From Jejuia sp047345485 (GTDB lineage Bacteria; Bacteroidota; Bacteroidia; Flavobacteriales; Flavobacteriaceae), in contig NZ_JBLFEN010000001.1 in assembly GCF_047345485.1 (NCBI RefSeq), positions 62,001 through 126,000 on the forward strand: a stretch of 64,000 nt of DNA, given 5' to 3'. Positions 28,169-36,350 of this stretch are shown here, one piece after another (position 1 is the stretch's first letter; each line of letters starts with the position of its first letter). A model generated the notes under the pieces. That model saw only the letters and a list, made by a program, of their open reading frames with translations, was not told the origin of the DNA and did not search any database. Both the position numbers and the translations under genes were made by a program.

Positions 28169-28561
28169 ATGGACGATAAAACAAAATTTGAAATAGAATT
28201 TCCTATACAAGCATCCCCTCAATTATTATATCAATACATATCTACACCATCGGGTTTATCAGAGTGGTTTTCAGACAATGTTAATTCTAGAGGCGAGTTA
28301 TTTACCTTTATTTGGGATGACAGTGAAGAACAAGCAAAATTGTTAAGTAAGAAAAGTGGAGAGCGTGTAAAATTTAGATGGGTAGCTGATGAAGAAGACG
28401 GTGCATCTTGTTATTTTGAAATAAGAATTCAAGTTGATGAAATTACAAAAGATGTATCCTTAATGGTAACTGATTTTGCGGAAGATGATGAGGTTGATGA
28501 AGCAAAAATGCTTTGGGATAATCAAATTTCTGACTTAAAACAAGTGTTAGGTTCTGCATAA
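28169..28561 (+). CDS. START-like (SRPBCC-fold) domain protein
   Basis: The 130-aa protein has the START/SRPBCC pattern: KFEIEFPIQASPQLLYQYISTPSGLSEWFSDNV, FTFIWDDSEEQAKL and a C-terminal long helix AKMLWDNQISDLKQVLGSA. It matches the small START-like family found throughout Flavobacteriia. The fold implies a hydrophobic cavity; ligand and function are unknown. A terminator hairpin starts 26 bp after its stop. Confidence 0.85.
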   Translation: MDDKTKFEIEFPIQASPQLLYQYISTPSGLSEWFSDNVNSRGELFTFIWDDSEEQAKLLSKKSGERVKFRWVADEEDGASCYFEIRIQVDEITKDVSLMVTDFAEDDEVDEAKMLWDNQISDLKQVLGSA

Positions 28562-28579
28562 AAAACATTATTTTAATTT

Positions 28580-28587
28580 TATATTTG
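28580..28587 (+). promoter_or_regulatory. -7 promoter element (TATATTTG) for the class IV aminotransferase
   Basis: Fits TAnnTTTG. Its last bases (ttg) would be read as a TTG start for a longer version of the next gene, which is therefore rejected in favour of ATG 28615. The start of a terminator-like stem overlaps this element by one base. Confidence 0.5.
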
Positions 28588-28614
28588 TCTCGAATTTATT
28601 TCGGGACTTTTTTT
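28587..28614 (+). terminator. Terminator-like hairpin after the START-like gene
   Basis: Arms gtctcgaa (28587-28594) and ttcgggac (28600-28607) form 8 pairs with one G-U, followed by seven T. It lies in the short space before the next ATG, with the next gene's promoter element touching its left arm. Confidence 0.6.
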
Positions 28615-29457
28615 ATGGTAAATTTTAACGGAACACTATTAGAGAATACTACAAATATTTCTATAAATAATCGTGGATATACTTACGGTGATGCACTTTT
28701 TGAAACGTTAAAAGTGGTTAATGGAAAAATTCTTTTTTGGGAAGATCATTATTTTAGATTAATGGCTTCAATGCGTATTATGCGTATGGAAATACCGATG
28801 AATTTTACGATGGAGTTTTTGGAGCATCAAATTTATGATACTTTAGAAGCTAATCATTTAGAACAAGATAATGCAAGAGTTAAACTTATTGTTCATAGAA
28901 ATGAAGGCGGTTTGTATTTACCAAAGCAAAACGCTATAGGTTACAACATAAGTGTTAAGCCGTTAGAGGATGCTATTTATAATTTAAGTGAAACTACCTA
29001 TGAAGTAGACCTCTTTAAAGACTATTATGTTGCACCTACATTACTTTCAACTTTAAAAACAAATAATAAAGTTATTAATGTTGTAGGAAGTATTTTTGCT
29101 AATGAAAATGGATTTGATAATTGTTTATTGTTAAACACAAATAAAAATGTAGTGGAGGCATTAAATGGAAATTTGTTTTTAGTTAAAGATAATTACATAA
29201 AAACACCACCACTAATTGATGGCTGTTTAAAAGGCGTAATGCGAACTCAATTAATTAAGATTATAGAAAAAATGGAAGGTTTTGAATTTTCAGAAACATC
29301 AATTTCTCCTTTTGAGCTTCAAAAAGCAGATGAACTTTTTATAACAAATATTATTACAGGAATTCAGCCTATTTCAAAATACAGAAAAAAGAGTTTTAAA
29401 ATTGAAGTTGCAAAAACATTACTTACTCGGTTAAATACTGCAGTAAGGTTAGCTTAA
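28615..29457 (+). CDS. PLP-dependent class IV aminotransferase-fold enzyme (IlvE/PabC-like)
   Basis: From ATG 28615 the product is 280 aa. Fold-type IV signatures are present: NNRGYTYGDALFETLKVVNGKILFWEDHYFRL at the N-terminus, the PLP-lysine region LSTLKTNNKVINVVGS (Lys in KTNNK), VVEALNGNLFLVKD and a late phosphate-binding TNIITGIQPI. Such enzymes are either branched-chain aminotransferases or 4-amino-4-deoxychorismate lyases (PabC). Length fits PabC better, but the sequence does not decide. It converges with YqgE, overlapping by 4 bp. Confidence 0.88.
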   Translation: MVNFNGTLLENTTNISINNRGYTYGDALFETLKVVNGKILFWEDHYFRLMASMRIMRMEIPMNFTMEFLEHQIYDTLEANHLEQDNARVKLIVHRNEGGLYLPKQNAIGYNISVKPLEDAIYNLSETTYEVDLFKDYYVAPTLLSTLKTNNKVINVVGSIFANENGFDNCLLLNTNKNVVEALNGNLFLVKDNYIKTPPLIDGCLKGVMRTQLIKIIEKMEGFEFSETSISPFELQKADELFITNIITGIQPISKYRKKSFKIEVAKTLLTRLNTAVRLA

Positions 29458-30014
29458 TTATAATTTGGATTTTCTGGTGCATTAGACCAAATGCTATATT
29501 CGCCACCAAGCTCTAACATTTTTTCTTTCCAAAATGATGCATAATCTTTTTCAATGATATTTTTTTCGTAAATATTTTCTGAAACTAGCCATGAATTGGC
29601 TTTAAGCTCATTATCTAACTGGTTAGAATCCCAACCAGAATACCCTAAAAAGAAACGAATATCATTTTCATCGATTGTATTATTAGTAATTAATTCTGCT
29701 ACTCTTTTAAAATCGCCTCCCCAGAAAATACCTAAAGAAATTTCTATACTATCGGGAATAAGCTCTGGTACCTTATGAATAAAATAAAGATTGTCTTGCT
29801 CTACAGGGCCACCATTGTATACTTTAAATGCAGCTTCTACTTCAGGTATTAGGTCGTTTATAGTATACTCTAAAGGCTTGTTTAATATAAAACCTATAGA
29901 ACCTTCTAAGGTATGATCTGCTAATAAAACTATAGAGCGATTAAAAGAAACATCTCCAATTATAGCTGGTTCTGCAATTAACAAATCGCCTTTTTTGGGG
30001 CTAGTGCTCGTCAT
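29454..30014 (-). CDS. YqgE/AlgH-family protein
   Basis: The 186-aa protein opens with PKKGDLLIAEPAIIGDVSFNRSIVLLADH and has GSIGFILNKPLEYTINDL, YNGGPVEQDNLYFIHK and FFLGYSGWDSNQLDNEL, the conserved blocks of YqgE/AlgH. The biochemical role of the family is unsettled; a transcriptional regulator role was proposed for AlgH in Pseudomonas. It overlaps the convergent aminotransferase gene by 4 bp. Confidence 0.93.
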   Translation of the reverse strand: MTSTSPKKGDLLIAEPAIIGDVSFNRSIVLLADHTLEGSIGFILNKPLEYTINDLIPEVEAAFKVYNGGPVEQDNLYFIHKVPELIPDSIEISLGIFWGGDFKRVAELITNNTIDENDIRFFLGYSGWDSNQLDNELKANSWLVSENIYEKNIIEKDYASFWKEKMLELGGEYSIWSNAPENPNYN

Positions 30015-30086
30015 ATGTTAATTATTTAATAAACTAAAACTAACATTATTTTATTAAAAAAGCAACTTTTCTAGTATGGATATAAA

Positions 30087-30117
30087 AAAAATGCTTCCCA
30101 TTATGGAAAGCATTTTT
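30087..30117 (-). terminator. Terminator hairpin after the HU gene
   Basis: aaaaatgcttcc and ggaaagcattttt pair with a one-base bulge around the loop cattat. It lies 20 bp beyond the HU stop and gives a T run on the minus strand. Confidence 0.7.
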
Positions 30118-30137
30118 CTATTTTTCTAAACTAATAA

Positions 30138-30410
30138 TTAGTTTACAGCACTTGATAAATCAGATCCAGCTTTAAACTTAACAACGTTTTTAGCTTTAAT
30201 TTTTATTGTAGCACCAGTTTGTGGGTTTCTTCCTTCTCTTGCAGATCTTTTAGAAACTGACCAAGAACCAAAACCAACTAAAGAAACTCTATTTCCTTTT
30301 TGTAAAGCACCTTCTATTTCTATAAGTGCACATTCTAAAGCTTTCTTAGCAGCTGCTTTAGTGATTCCTGCGTGTTCTGCCATTGCATCGATTAAATCTG
30401 TTTTGTTCAT
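30138..30410 (-). CDS. HU-family DNA-binding protein
   Basis: The 90-aa protein begins MNKTDLIDAMAEHAGITKAAAKKAL, has the hinge VSLVGFGSWSVSKRSAREGRNPQTG (the DNA-intercalating arm with its Pro) and ends KNVVKFKAGSDLSSAVN. This is a normal-length HU subunit that bends and compacts DNA as a dimer. It is monocistronic with its own terminator, as expected for an abundant nucleoid protein. Confidence 0.97.
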   Translation of the reverse strand: MNKTDLIDAMAEHAGITKAAAKKALECALIEIEGALQKGNRVSLVGFGSWSVSKRSAREGRNPQTGATIKIKAKNVVKFKAGSDLSSAVN

Positions 30411-30597
30411 AATTTAAATTTTAATTATTAATAAATTGGTTAAACTTTATTGTTAAATCCTATACAAATTTATACGGATTATGCTTTCATGCAAGTAATA
30501 GCAAGGGAAATACAGGGTTTTGTTGATAACTTATAGCATTTGTTAATAAAGGATGTGTTATTTGTCGATTTTTTGTAAAATCAGTGATACAAAGGGA

Positions 30598-31545
30598 TTA
30601 GCGCATTTTAGCATCGGTTTCAAATTTATACCCATTTAGGAGTGCTTTTACATCCATAAGTTTTTTTCCTGGAAGCTTAAGTTTTGTAATATTAATAAAC
30701 CCTTTTTTAACAGCTACTTTTAAAGTTTTCTTGGTAGAGATTATGGCTCCTACTTGGTAATCATGCTGCTCAATTTCTTTTTCAGCCTCATATATCTTAA
30801 TATTTAGTAGTTCAGTCCCATTTATTAATTCGCACCACGCTGCAGGATAAGGGCTTAATCCTCTAATTTTATCATAGATTTTAGTAATAGTATCACTCCA
30901 GTCTATCTTACAATTGTCTTTATTAAGCTTATAAGCGGTTTTAATGTCGCTATTATCAATTTGCGGTGTAGTTGTAGCACTATCATCTTTTATAGCTTCT
31001 ACGGTTTTTAAAACTAGTAAACTACCCAAATGCATTAATTTATCATGAAGACTTCCTGCGTTTTCATCTGGTGCAATAGATATTTCATTTTGAAATATCA
31101 TGGCACCAGTATCAATCTTTTCATCAATAAAGAATGTAGAAACACCAGTTTTTGTTTCACCATTAATAATTGCCCAATTAATAGGAGCTGCACCACGGTA
31201 ATTTGGCAGTAATGATGCATGCAAATTAAATGTACCATATTTTGGCATTTCCCATACCACCTTTGGTAACATTCTAAAAGCAACAACTATTTGTAAATTT
31301 GCGTCTAGAGCTCTTAATTCACTAACAAAATCTTTGTGTTTTAGATTAGTGGGTTGCAATATGGTTACTCCTTTATCCTTAGCATATTGTTTTACAGCAC
31401 TTTCATTAAGTTTTCTTCCGCGTCCTGCAGGTTTATCTGGTGCTGTAATAACACCTACTATATTATATCCTTTTTCTACAAGTGTTTTTAGAATGGTAAC
31501 CGCAAAATGTGGGGTTCCCATAAACACAATTCTCAAATCTTTCAT
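30598..31545 (-). CDS. fmt: Methionyl-tRNA formyltransferase
   Basis: The 315-aa enzyme has the formyltransferase start RIVFMGTPHFAVTILKTL, the catalytic loop LHASLLPNYRGAAPINWAIINGE (with the Asn/His region), GVSTFFIDEKIDTGAMI and a C-terminal OB-like domain with LSPYPAAWCEL. It formylates initiator Met-tRNA using 10-formyl-tetrahydrofolate. It starts 11 bp after the recQ stop, so both are likely co-transcribed on the minus strand. Confidence 0.96.
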   Translation of the reverse strand: MKDLRIVFMGTPHFAVTILKTLVEKGYNIVGVITAPDKPAGRGRKLNESAVKQYAKDKGVTILQPTNLKHKDFVSELRALDANLQIVVAFRMLPKVVWEMPKYGTFNLHASLLPNYRGAAPINWAIINGETKTGVSTFFIDEKIDTGAMIFQNEISIAPDENAGSLHDKLMHLGSLLVLKTVEAIKDDSATTTPQIDNSDIKTAYKLNKDNCKIDWSDTITKIYDKIRGLSPYPAAWCELINGTELLNIKIYEAEKEIEQHDYQVGAIISTKKTLKVAVKKGFINITKLKLPGKKLMDVKALLNGYKFETDAKMR

Positions 31546-31556
31546 TAGGTTTTATA

Positions 31557-33461
31557 TTATAAATGACTTAATTTATATGTATTAGTTGTTGTAATTGTAA
31601 TAATTTTGTGTTCTAAAAGTAGTTTTAAAACATGTTTAGTTTCGCTATCCTCACAAGCAACCAGTTTGGTAATTTCTCGTGATGATTTATCTCCATTTTC
31701 TAAAAGTTTAATAATAGCATCTTTTAAATTTTCAGATTTTTTATTAGGCGTTGTTTTGTTTTCAATACAAACTGTGCAAATGCCACAGGGTTTAGTGTTT
31801 TTTTCTCCAAAGTAATTAAGCAATTGCATGCTTTTACATACATAGGTATCATTAATGTAGTTAATTACCGCATTTACTTGAGTTTCTTTAAGTTTATTTT
31901 GTTGTTTGATAATATGTGCAATTCTATTTATGGTTTTATCATCTTCTCTGGGTTCTATAAACGTGATTTGAGCATCGGTTTTTGAGTGATTTAGCCTAAT
32001 AAGATTATCTTTTTCTAATTGTTTTAATGTTTGTATAAGTTGATGCTCTGAGATAGATGCTTTTTCTGCAATTTTTGACGTACTGATATCTACATCGTGA
32101 TCAAAAATGCCGCCATAAGAGCGAAGTATAGATTTAATAGTTATACTATATTCAGGATGTTTTTCTATATATTTAAATATGGTAACGTTAGTACTTGTAA
32201 ATTTAATTGCAACTTTATTTTTAAATTTTTTAGACATTGCTATAATGCTATTTCTATCTAAAGCCAGTAACGAATTATAACAAAGGATGGTATTAAAATT
32301 ATAAGTTTTACAAAAATGACCAAAATCAAAATCAAAAGTTAAATGTATACCTTCACCATAAGATATCTGGAAGTAGTTACAAAGTTTTCTGTAAACATGT
32401 TTTATAGTATCTACAGATGCTAACACGTTTAAAAACTGATTTTTCACAAGATTCTCATCGTTATTGTTTTTCAAAATAATAGCAAAAGCGCGTTCTCCAT
32501 TTCTCCCAACTCTTCCAGCTTCTTGAAAGTAACTTTCTATACTTTCAGGTAAATTTAAATGAATAACCGTTTTTACATCAGGTTTGTCTATACCCATACC
32601 AAATGCATTGGTAGCTACCATAACTTGTTTTTGGTTAGTCATCCAACTGTTCATATTGGTATCTTTCTCGGTATTATTAAGGCCTCCATGGTAATACGTA
32701 GCTTTTATATTTTTTGTGTTTAAAAATGTACTAACCTCAATTGTAGCTTTTCTACTTCTTACGTAAACAATAGAAGGGTTTTTATATTTTTTTAAAATGC
32801 GCTCAAGACGATAATATTTATCTTCTTCATGTAAAACCATATAGCCTAAATTAGGTCTATAAAACGATTGTTTATACACTTTAGGTTTTATAAAATCTAG
32901 CTGCTTAATAATATCATCAACAATTTTAGGTTTTGCGGTAGCAGTTAAAGCTATAATATTGGCAGAAGGTTTTAATTCTCTAATTTTTATGATATTACCG
33001 TACGAAGGCCTAAAGTCATTTCCCCATTGCGATATACAATGTGCTTCATCAACCGCTATAAGGTTTACTTGCATTTGTCGTATGCGGTCTTGCACTATTT
33101 CCTGTTGTAAACGTTCGGGCGATAGGTACAAAAATTTATAGTTGCCATAAATACAATTGTCTAAAAGTGTGTCTAATTCTTTTTTTGATATACCGCTAGT
33201 TATTGCTAAGGCTTTGATGCCTTTAGAGTTTAAATTTTCTACTTGATCTTTCATTAAAGCTATTAATGGCGAAACCACAATACATATACCATTTTTAATC
33301 AGTGCCGGTATTTGAAAACAAATAGATTTACCACCACCTGTTGGTAATAAAGCAAACACATCATCACCTTCTAAGACAGCATTAATAATAGCTTCTTGGT
33401 TTTCTCTAAATGCAGTAAATTTCCAATAGCGTTCTAGTATGTTTATAGGGTGTAAACTCAC
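31557..33461 (-). CDS. recQ: ATP-dependent DNA helicase RecQ
   Basis: The 634-aa helicase has motif I FALLPTGGGKSICFQIPAL, motif II VDEAHCISQWGNDFRPSY, motif III IALTATAKP, motif VI QEAGRVGRNGE and the start of the RQC zinc cluster (CKSMQLLNYFG..CGICTVC). The C-terminus has no clear HRDC domain, so it is of the shorter Bacteroidota RecQ class. It unwinds DNA 3' to 5' in recombination and repair. Its start overlaps the upstream ATPase stop by 1 bp. Confidence 0.94.
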   Translation of the reverse strand: MSLHPINILERYWKFTAFRENQEAIINAVLEGDDVFALLPTGGGKSICFQIPALIKNGICIVVSPLIALMKDQVENLNSKGIKALAITSGISKKELDTLLDNCIYGNYKFLYLSPERLQQEIVQDRIRQMQVNLIAVDEAHCISQWGNDFRPSYGNIIKIRELKPSANIIALTATAKPKIVDDIIKQLDFIKPKVYKQSFYRPNLGYMVLHEEDKYYRLERILKKYKNPSIVYVRSRKATIEVSTFLNTKNIKATYYHGGLNNTEKDTNMNSWMTNQKQVMVATNAFGMGIDKPDVKTVIHLNLPESIESYFQEAGRVGRNGERAFAIILKNNNDENLVKNQFLNVLASVDTIKHVYRKLCNYFQISYGEGIHLTFDFDFGHFCKTYNFNTILCYNSLLALDRNSIIAMSKKFKNKVAIKFTSTNVTIFKYIEKHPEYSITIKSILRSYGGIFDHDVDISTSKIAEKASISEHQLIQTLKQLEKDNLIRLNHSKTDAQITFIEPREDDKTINRIAHIIKQQNKLKETQVNAVINYINDTYVCKSMQLLNYFGEKNTKPCGICTVCIENKTTPNKKSENLKDAIIKLLENGDKSSREITKLVACEDSETKHVLKLLLEHKIITITTTNTYKLSHL

Positions 33462-34000
33462 TATATACTTAAGGTTTTTAAAATAAAATCTGTACGTGCT
33501 TCAACAGTTCCAAAAGGGACATTAATAGGTGTGTAATCTAAATTTTTATAGGTTTGTAACAGGTAATCATGAATTTTTTCGGCTTGCGAAAAACTTTCAT
33601 AACGTTCATTATCAATTTTATATATAGCTTCCCAAGGTTTTAGTATAAAAACACTGTTGTAGGTAAGCGTTTTAGAGGTTGTAATAAAATTATCTGGATA
33701 AGTATCTCCAATGTAGTCCATGTAGGCTAAAACATCAGGAATACCTCGGTCAAAAAAAACTGTCTCAGTATTCAGTATTTCAGAGGTGTTATATTGATTA
33801 ACTCTACCTTTTAATAGTAATTCGCTAAATAACAAAGGATTAGTTAAAAAAAGTTGATCTATACCTTCCTTTTGTGCATCTAAAATAACTTGTCTGGAAA
33901 TTTCTTCTAAACAGTTATAATTTCTTTTTATGAGTTCATTAATAATTGTAGATTTTCCTGTTCCAGGTCCACCTGTAATAACAATCTTTTTTGGATTCAA
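33461..34000 (-). CDS. AAA_28/NadR-like P-loop ATPase
   Basis: The 179-aa protein has Walker A VITGGPGTGKSTIINEL, a downstream EISRQVILDAQ, VFFDRGIPDVLAYMDY (Asp/Arg pair as in nucleoside kinases) and LDYTPINVPFGTVEAR near the end. This is the AAA_28 family, distantly related to the ribosylnicotinamide kinase domain of NadR. The substrate is unknown. It is coupled to recQ by a 1-bp overlap. Confidence 0.85.
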   Translation of the reverse strand: MNPKKIVITGGPGTGKSTIINELIKRNYNCLEEISRQVILDAQKEGIDQLFLTNPLLFSELLLKGRVNQYNTSEILNTETVFFDRGIPDVLAYMDYIGDTYPDNFITTSKTLTYNSVFILKPWEAIYKIDNERYESFSQAEKIHDYLLQTYKNLDYTPINVPFGTVEARTDFILKTLSI

Positions 34001-34066
34001 TATGAATTATATTTTAAATGTAAAATTCGGAATTTAACTGCTATAAAAAAAATGGAAATGAAACCT

Positions 34067-34074
34067 TATATTTG
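34067..34074 (+). promoter_or_regulatory. -7 promoter element (TATATTTG) for the DUF493 gene
   Basis: Fits TAnnTTTG. The ttg at 34072 is part of this element, so the frame starting there is not used. Predicted transcription start is only a few bases before ATG 34087. Confidence 0.5.
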
Positions 34075-34086
34075 CAGCTCAAAAAA

Positions 34087-34386
34087 ATGACGATGAGCGA
34101 GACTCCTAATCAAGACGAATTTTACAAAAAACTTAAAACACAATTACTTGATACTACATTGTGGCCTAGTGAGTATTTATATAAATTTATAGTGAAAACT
34201 AATCCAACAGAAATTAAGAAGATTGAAGGGTTATTTAATAATATTGGTGCAGTAATTAGCACTAAGGTGTCTAAAAATGGAAAATATACAAGTATTTCTA
34301 TAAATGTTAGAATGAAAAACCCAGACAATGTTATTGCTAAATACAAAGAAGTTGCCGAAAAGGTTGAAGGTGTTATAAGTTTGTAA
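34087..34386 (+). CDS. DUF493-family (YbeD-like) small protein
   Basis: The product is 99 aa from ATG 34087, or 97 aa from ATG 34093. The ferredoxin-like ACT-type fold of DUF493/YbeD is seen in LWPSEYLYKFIVKTN, IGAVISTKVSKNGKYTSISINVRM and the final VIAKYKEVAEKVEGVISL. Function is unknown, with a regulatory role proposed for some members. The longer frame from TTG 34072 overlaps the promoter element. Confidence 0.85.
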   Translation: MTMSETPNQDEFYKKLKTQLLDTTLWPSEYLYKFIVKTNPTEIKKIEGLFNNIGAVISTKVSKNGKYTSISINVRMKNPDNVIAKYKEVAEKVEGVISL

Positions 34387-34438
34387 TTTTTTTAAGCAAC
34401 CTTACATGAGTTTTTGCATCTAACTAAAAACATCAATC

Positions 34439-35620
34439 ATGAAAAAAATTATTTTAGGCTTTGTTTTAATTCTTTTTAGTTTTAGTTGTGAATCTACAGA
34501 CGGAGTTTCTGATGGTGAATACTCCATAGATTTAGACACCCGTGAAATAGGAGATGTAAGCGTTCCAGATCCAGGTAATGGCAATGGAAATAATACACCT
34601 GCTGGGAAAATAACTGCTGGTGAGTGGAATGATCTTTCTAATTGGGAATTTTGGAATACGTTAATTAACTCTCAAGATTACAATAAATATAAAAATAGTT
34701 GGAGTTTTAATACAGCTCAAAGAATTGCAGTAAAGGTTTTGAAAACTAATCAAAACCCTTTTAATAATGCTAGAGTTTCTCTTTATAAAAATGATGAATT
34801 GCTCACTGAAACAAAAACAGATAATTTAGGGGAAGCAAATTTTTTTATCAATATGTTTGATTCTTCAGGAGAATCAACTAAACTTATAGAATACTCTATC
34901 AACATTAACGGTATAGCACAAGAAACTGTTTTAAGTTTTGGTGAAAGTGTACATACCTTTATACTAAATAAAAAAGATGACGCTATAGAAAATAAAATAG
35001 AACTTGCTTTTATGGTAGATGCTACGGGATCAATGTCTGACGAGCTTGAATTTTTAAAAAATGATTTAACCGATGTCATCAATAAGGTTAAAAATAGTAA
35101 TGAAGGTAGTACCATTAATACAGCAGCTGTATTTTACAGAGATCATGGAGATGCTTATGTTACAAAGCGCTCTGATTTTTCAGCATCAATTAAAACAACT
35201 TCACAGTTTATTAAACAACAGTTTGCGAATGGAGGTGGAGATTATCCCGAAGCTGTTGATGAAGCTTTGCTTGAAACAGTTAATGATTTACAGTGGAGTA
35301 ATACCTCTAAAACTAGAATTGCATTTTTATTACTAGATGCGCCGCCACACGATAATATACAGGTTAGTGCAAACCTAGAAAATGCAATTAAAGCATCAAT
35401 AAAAAAAGGGATAAAACTTATTCCTATTGTGGCAAGTGGTATAGATAAAAACACTGAATTTTTAATGCGATATTTTGCTATTGCTACTAATGGTACCTAT
35501 GTTTTTATAACTGATGATAGTGGTATAGGAAATGATCATTTAGAACCAACTATAGGAGCATATAAAGTTGAGTTTTTAAATGATTTATTAGTGCGTCTTA
35601 TTAATAAATATGCTAAATAA
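34439..35620 (+). CDS. vWA-domain lipoprotein
   Basis: The 393-aa product has a lipoprotein signal (LILFSFSC, Cys17). A linker and a carboxypeptidase-regulatory-like beta domain follow (about 95-165, NNARVSLYKNDELLTETKTDNLGEANF written in the sequence as consecutive blocks). A von Willebrand A domain with MIDAS VDATGSMSDE lies from about residue 185 to the end, with LLLDAPPHD and IPIVASG. It probably binds a protein or metal-dependent ligand at the cell surface or periplasm. It is unrelated in sequence to the adhesin at the left end apart from the vWA fold. Confidence 0.87.
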   Translation: MKKIILGFVLILFSFSCESTDGVSDGEYSIDLDTREIGDVSVPDPGNGNGNNTPAGKITAGEWNDLSNWEFWNTLINSQDYNKYKNSWSFNTAQRIAVKVLKTNQNPFNNARVSLYKNDELLTETKTDNLGEANFFINMFDSSGESTKLIEYSININGIAQETVLSFGESVHTFILNKKDDAIENKIELAFMVDATGSMSDELEFLKNDLTDVINKVKNSNEGSTINTAAVFYRDHGDAYVTKRSDFSASIKTTSQFIKQQFANGGGDYPEAVDEALLETVNDLQWSNTSKTRIAFLLLDAPPHDNIQVSANLENAIKASIKKGIKLIPIVASGIDKNTEFLMRYFAIATNGTYVFITDDSGIGNDHLEPTIGAYKVEFLNDLLVRLINKYAK

Positions 35621-35700
35621 GTATTAACATTTTTTTTGTGTAGTCTGTTTTTTCGTATTTTGCGGCTTACTTCATAGAATTTTAATACTACACTTTTATT

Positions 35701-36342
35701 TTGATAGATAATTTAGAATACAATACTGAGCGAGAACATTTAATTATTCCTGAATATGGGCGTCATCTTCAAAAAATGATAAACCATGCAAAAAGCAGAG
35801 AAACTAAAGAAGAGCGCGAAAAATTAGCAAAAGCCATTATATCTGTAATGGGTAATTTGCAACCACATTTACGAGACGTTGCAGATTTTCAACATAAGCT
35901 ATGGGATCAATTATTTATTATGTCTAATTTTGAATTAGATGTAGATTCTCCATACACAAAACCATCAAAAGAGGTGCTTTCTGAGCGTCCACAGCCCTTA
36001 AAATATCCGCAAAACCATCCTAAATATCGTTTTTATGGCAACAATATAAAAACGATGATTGATGTTGCAAATACATGGGAAGAAGGCGAATTAAAAGAAG
36101 CCTTGCTGTATACCATTGCAAACCACATGAAAAAGTGTTTTTTAAATTGGAACAAAGATACGGTGGAAGATATTGTAATTTTTAATCATTTATACGAGCT
36201 TTCTAATGGTAAGATAGATTTGAGAAATTCAGAAGAGGATTTATCAGATTCTAATAGCTTAATGCGTTCTAAAAGTAAGTATAGTAACAATAATAATAAA
36301 AAGAAAAAGAATTCTAATAATCGTCAAAGAAAACGCTACTAA
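35701..36342 (+). CDS. DUF4290-family protein (TTG start)
   Basis: The 213-aa protein begins at TTG 35701 (MIDNLEYNTEREHLIIPEYGRH), and homologues in the phylum begin with the same NLEYNT block, so the TTG is taken as real. The body is helical (KAIISVMGNLQPHLRDVADF, KHKLWDQLF region) and the tail is a Lys/Asn-rich run (SNNNNKKKKNSNNRQRKRY), probably disordered and nucleic-acid-friendly. Function unknown. It lies 8 bp before murA. Confidence 0.87.
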   Translation: MIDNLEYNTEREHLIIPEYGRHLQKMINHAKSRETKEEREKLAKAIISVMGNLQPHLRDVADFQHKLWDQLFIMSNFELDVDSPYTKPSKEVLSERPQPLKYPQNHPKYRFYGNNIKTMIDVANTWEEGELKEALLYTIANHMKKCFLNWNKDTVEDIVIFNHLYELSNGKIDLRNSEEDLSDSNSLMRSKSKYSNNNNKKKKNSNNRQRKRY

Positions 36343-36350
36343 AACTACCT

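Noticed and set aside
28585..28614. TTG start for the class IV aminotransferase
   Set aside because: The TTG is the end of the TATATTTG promoter element, and the extension encodes a terminator hairpin.
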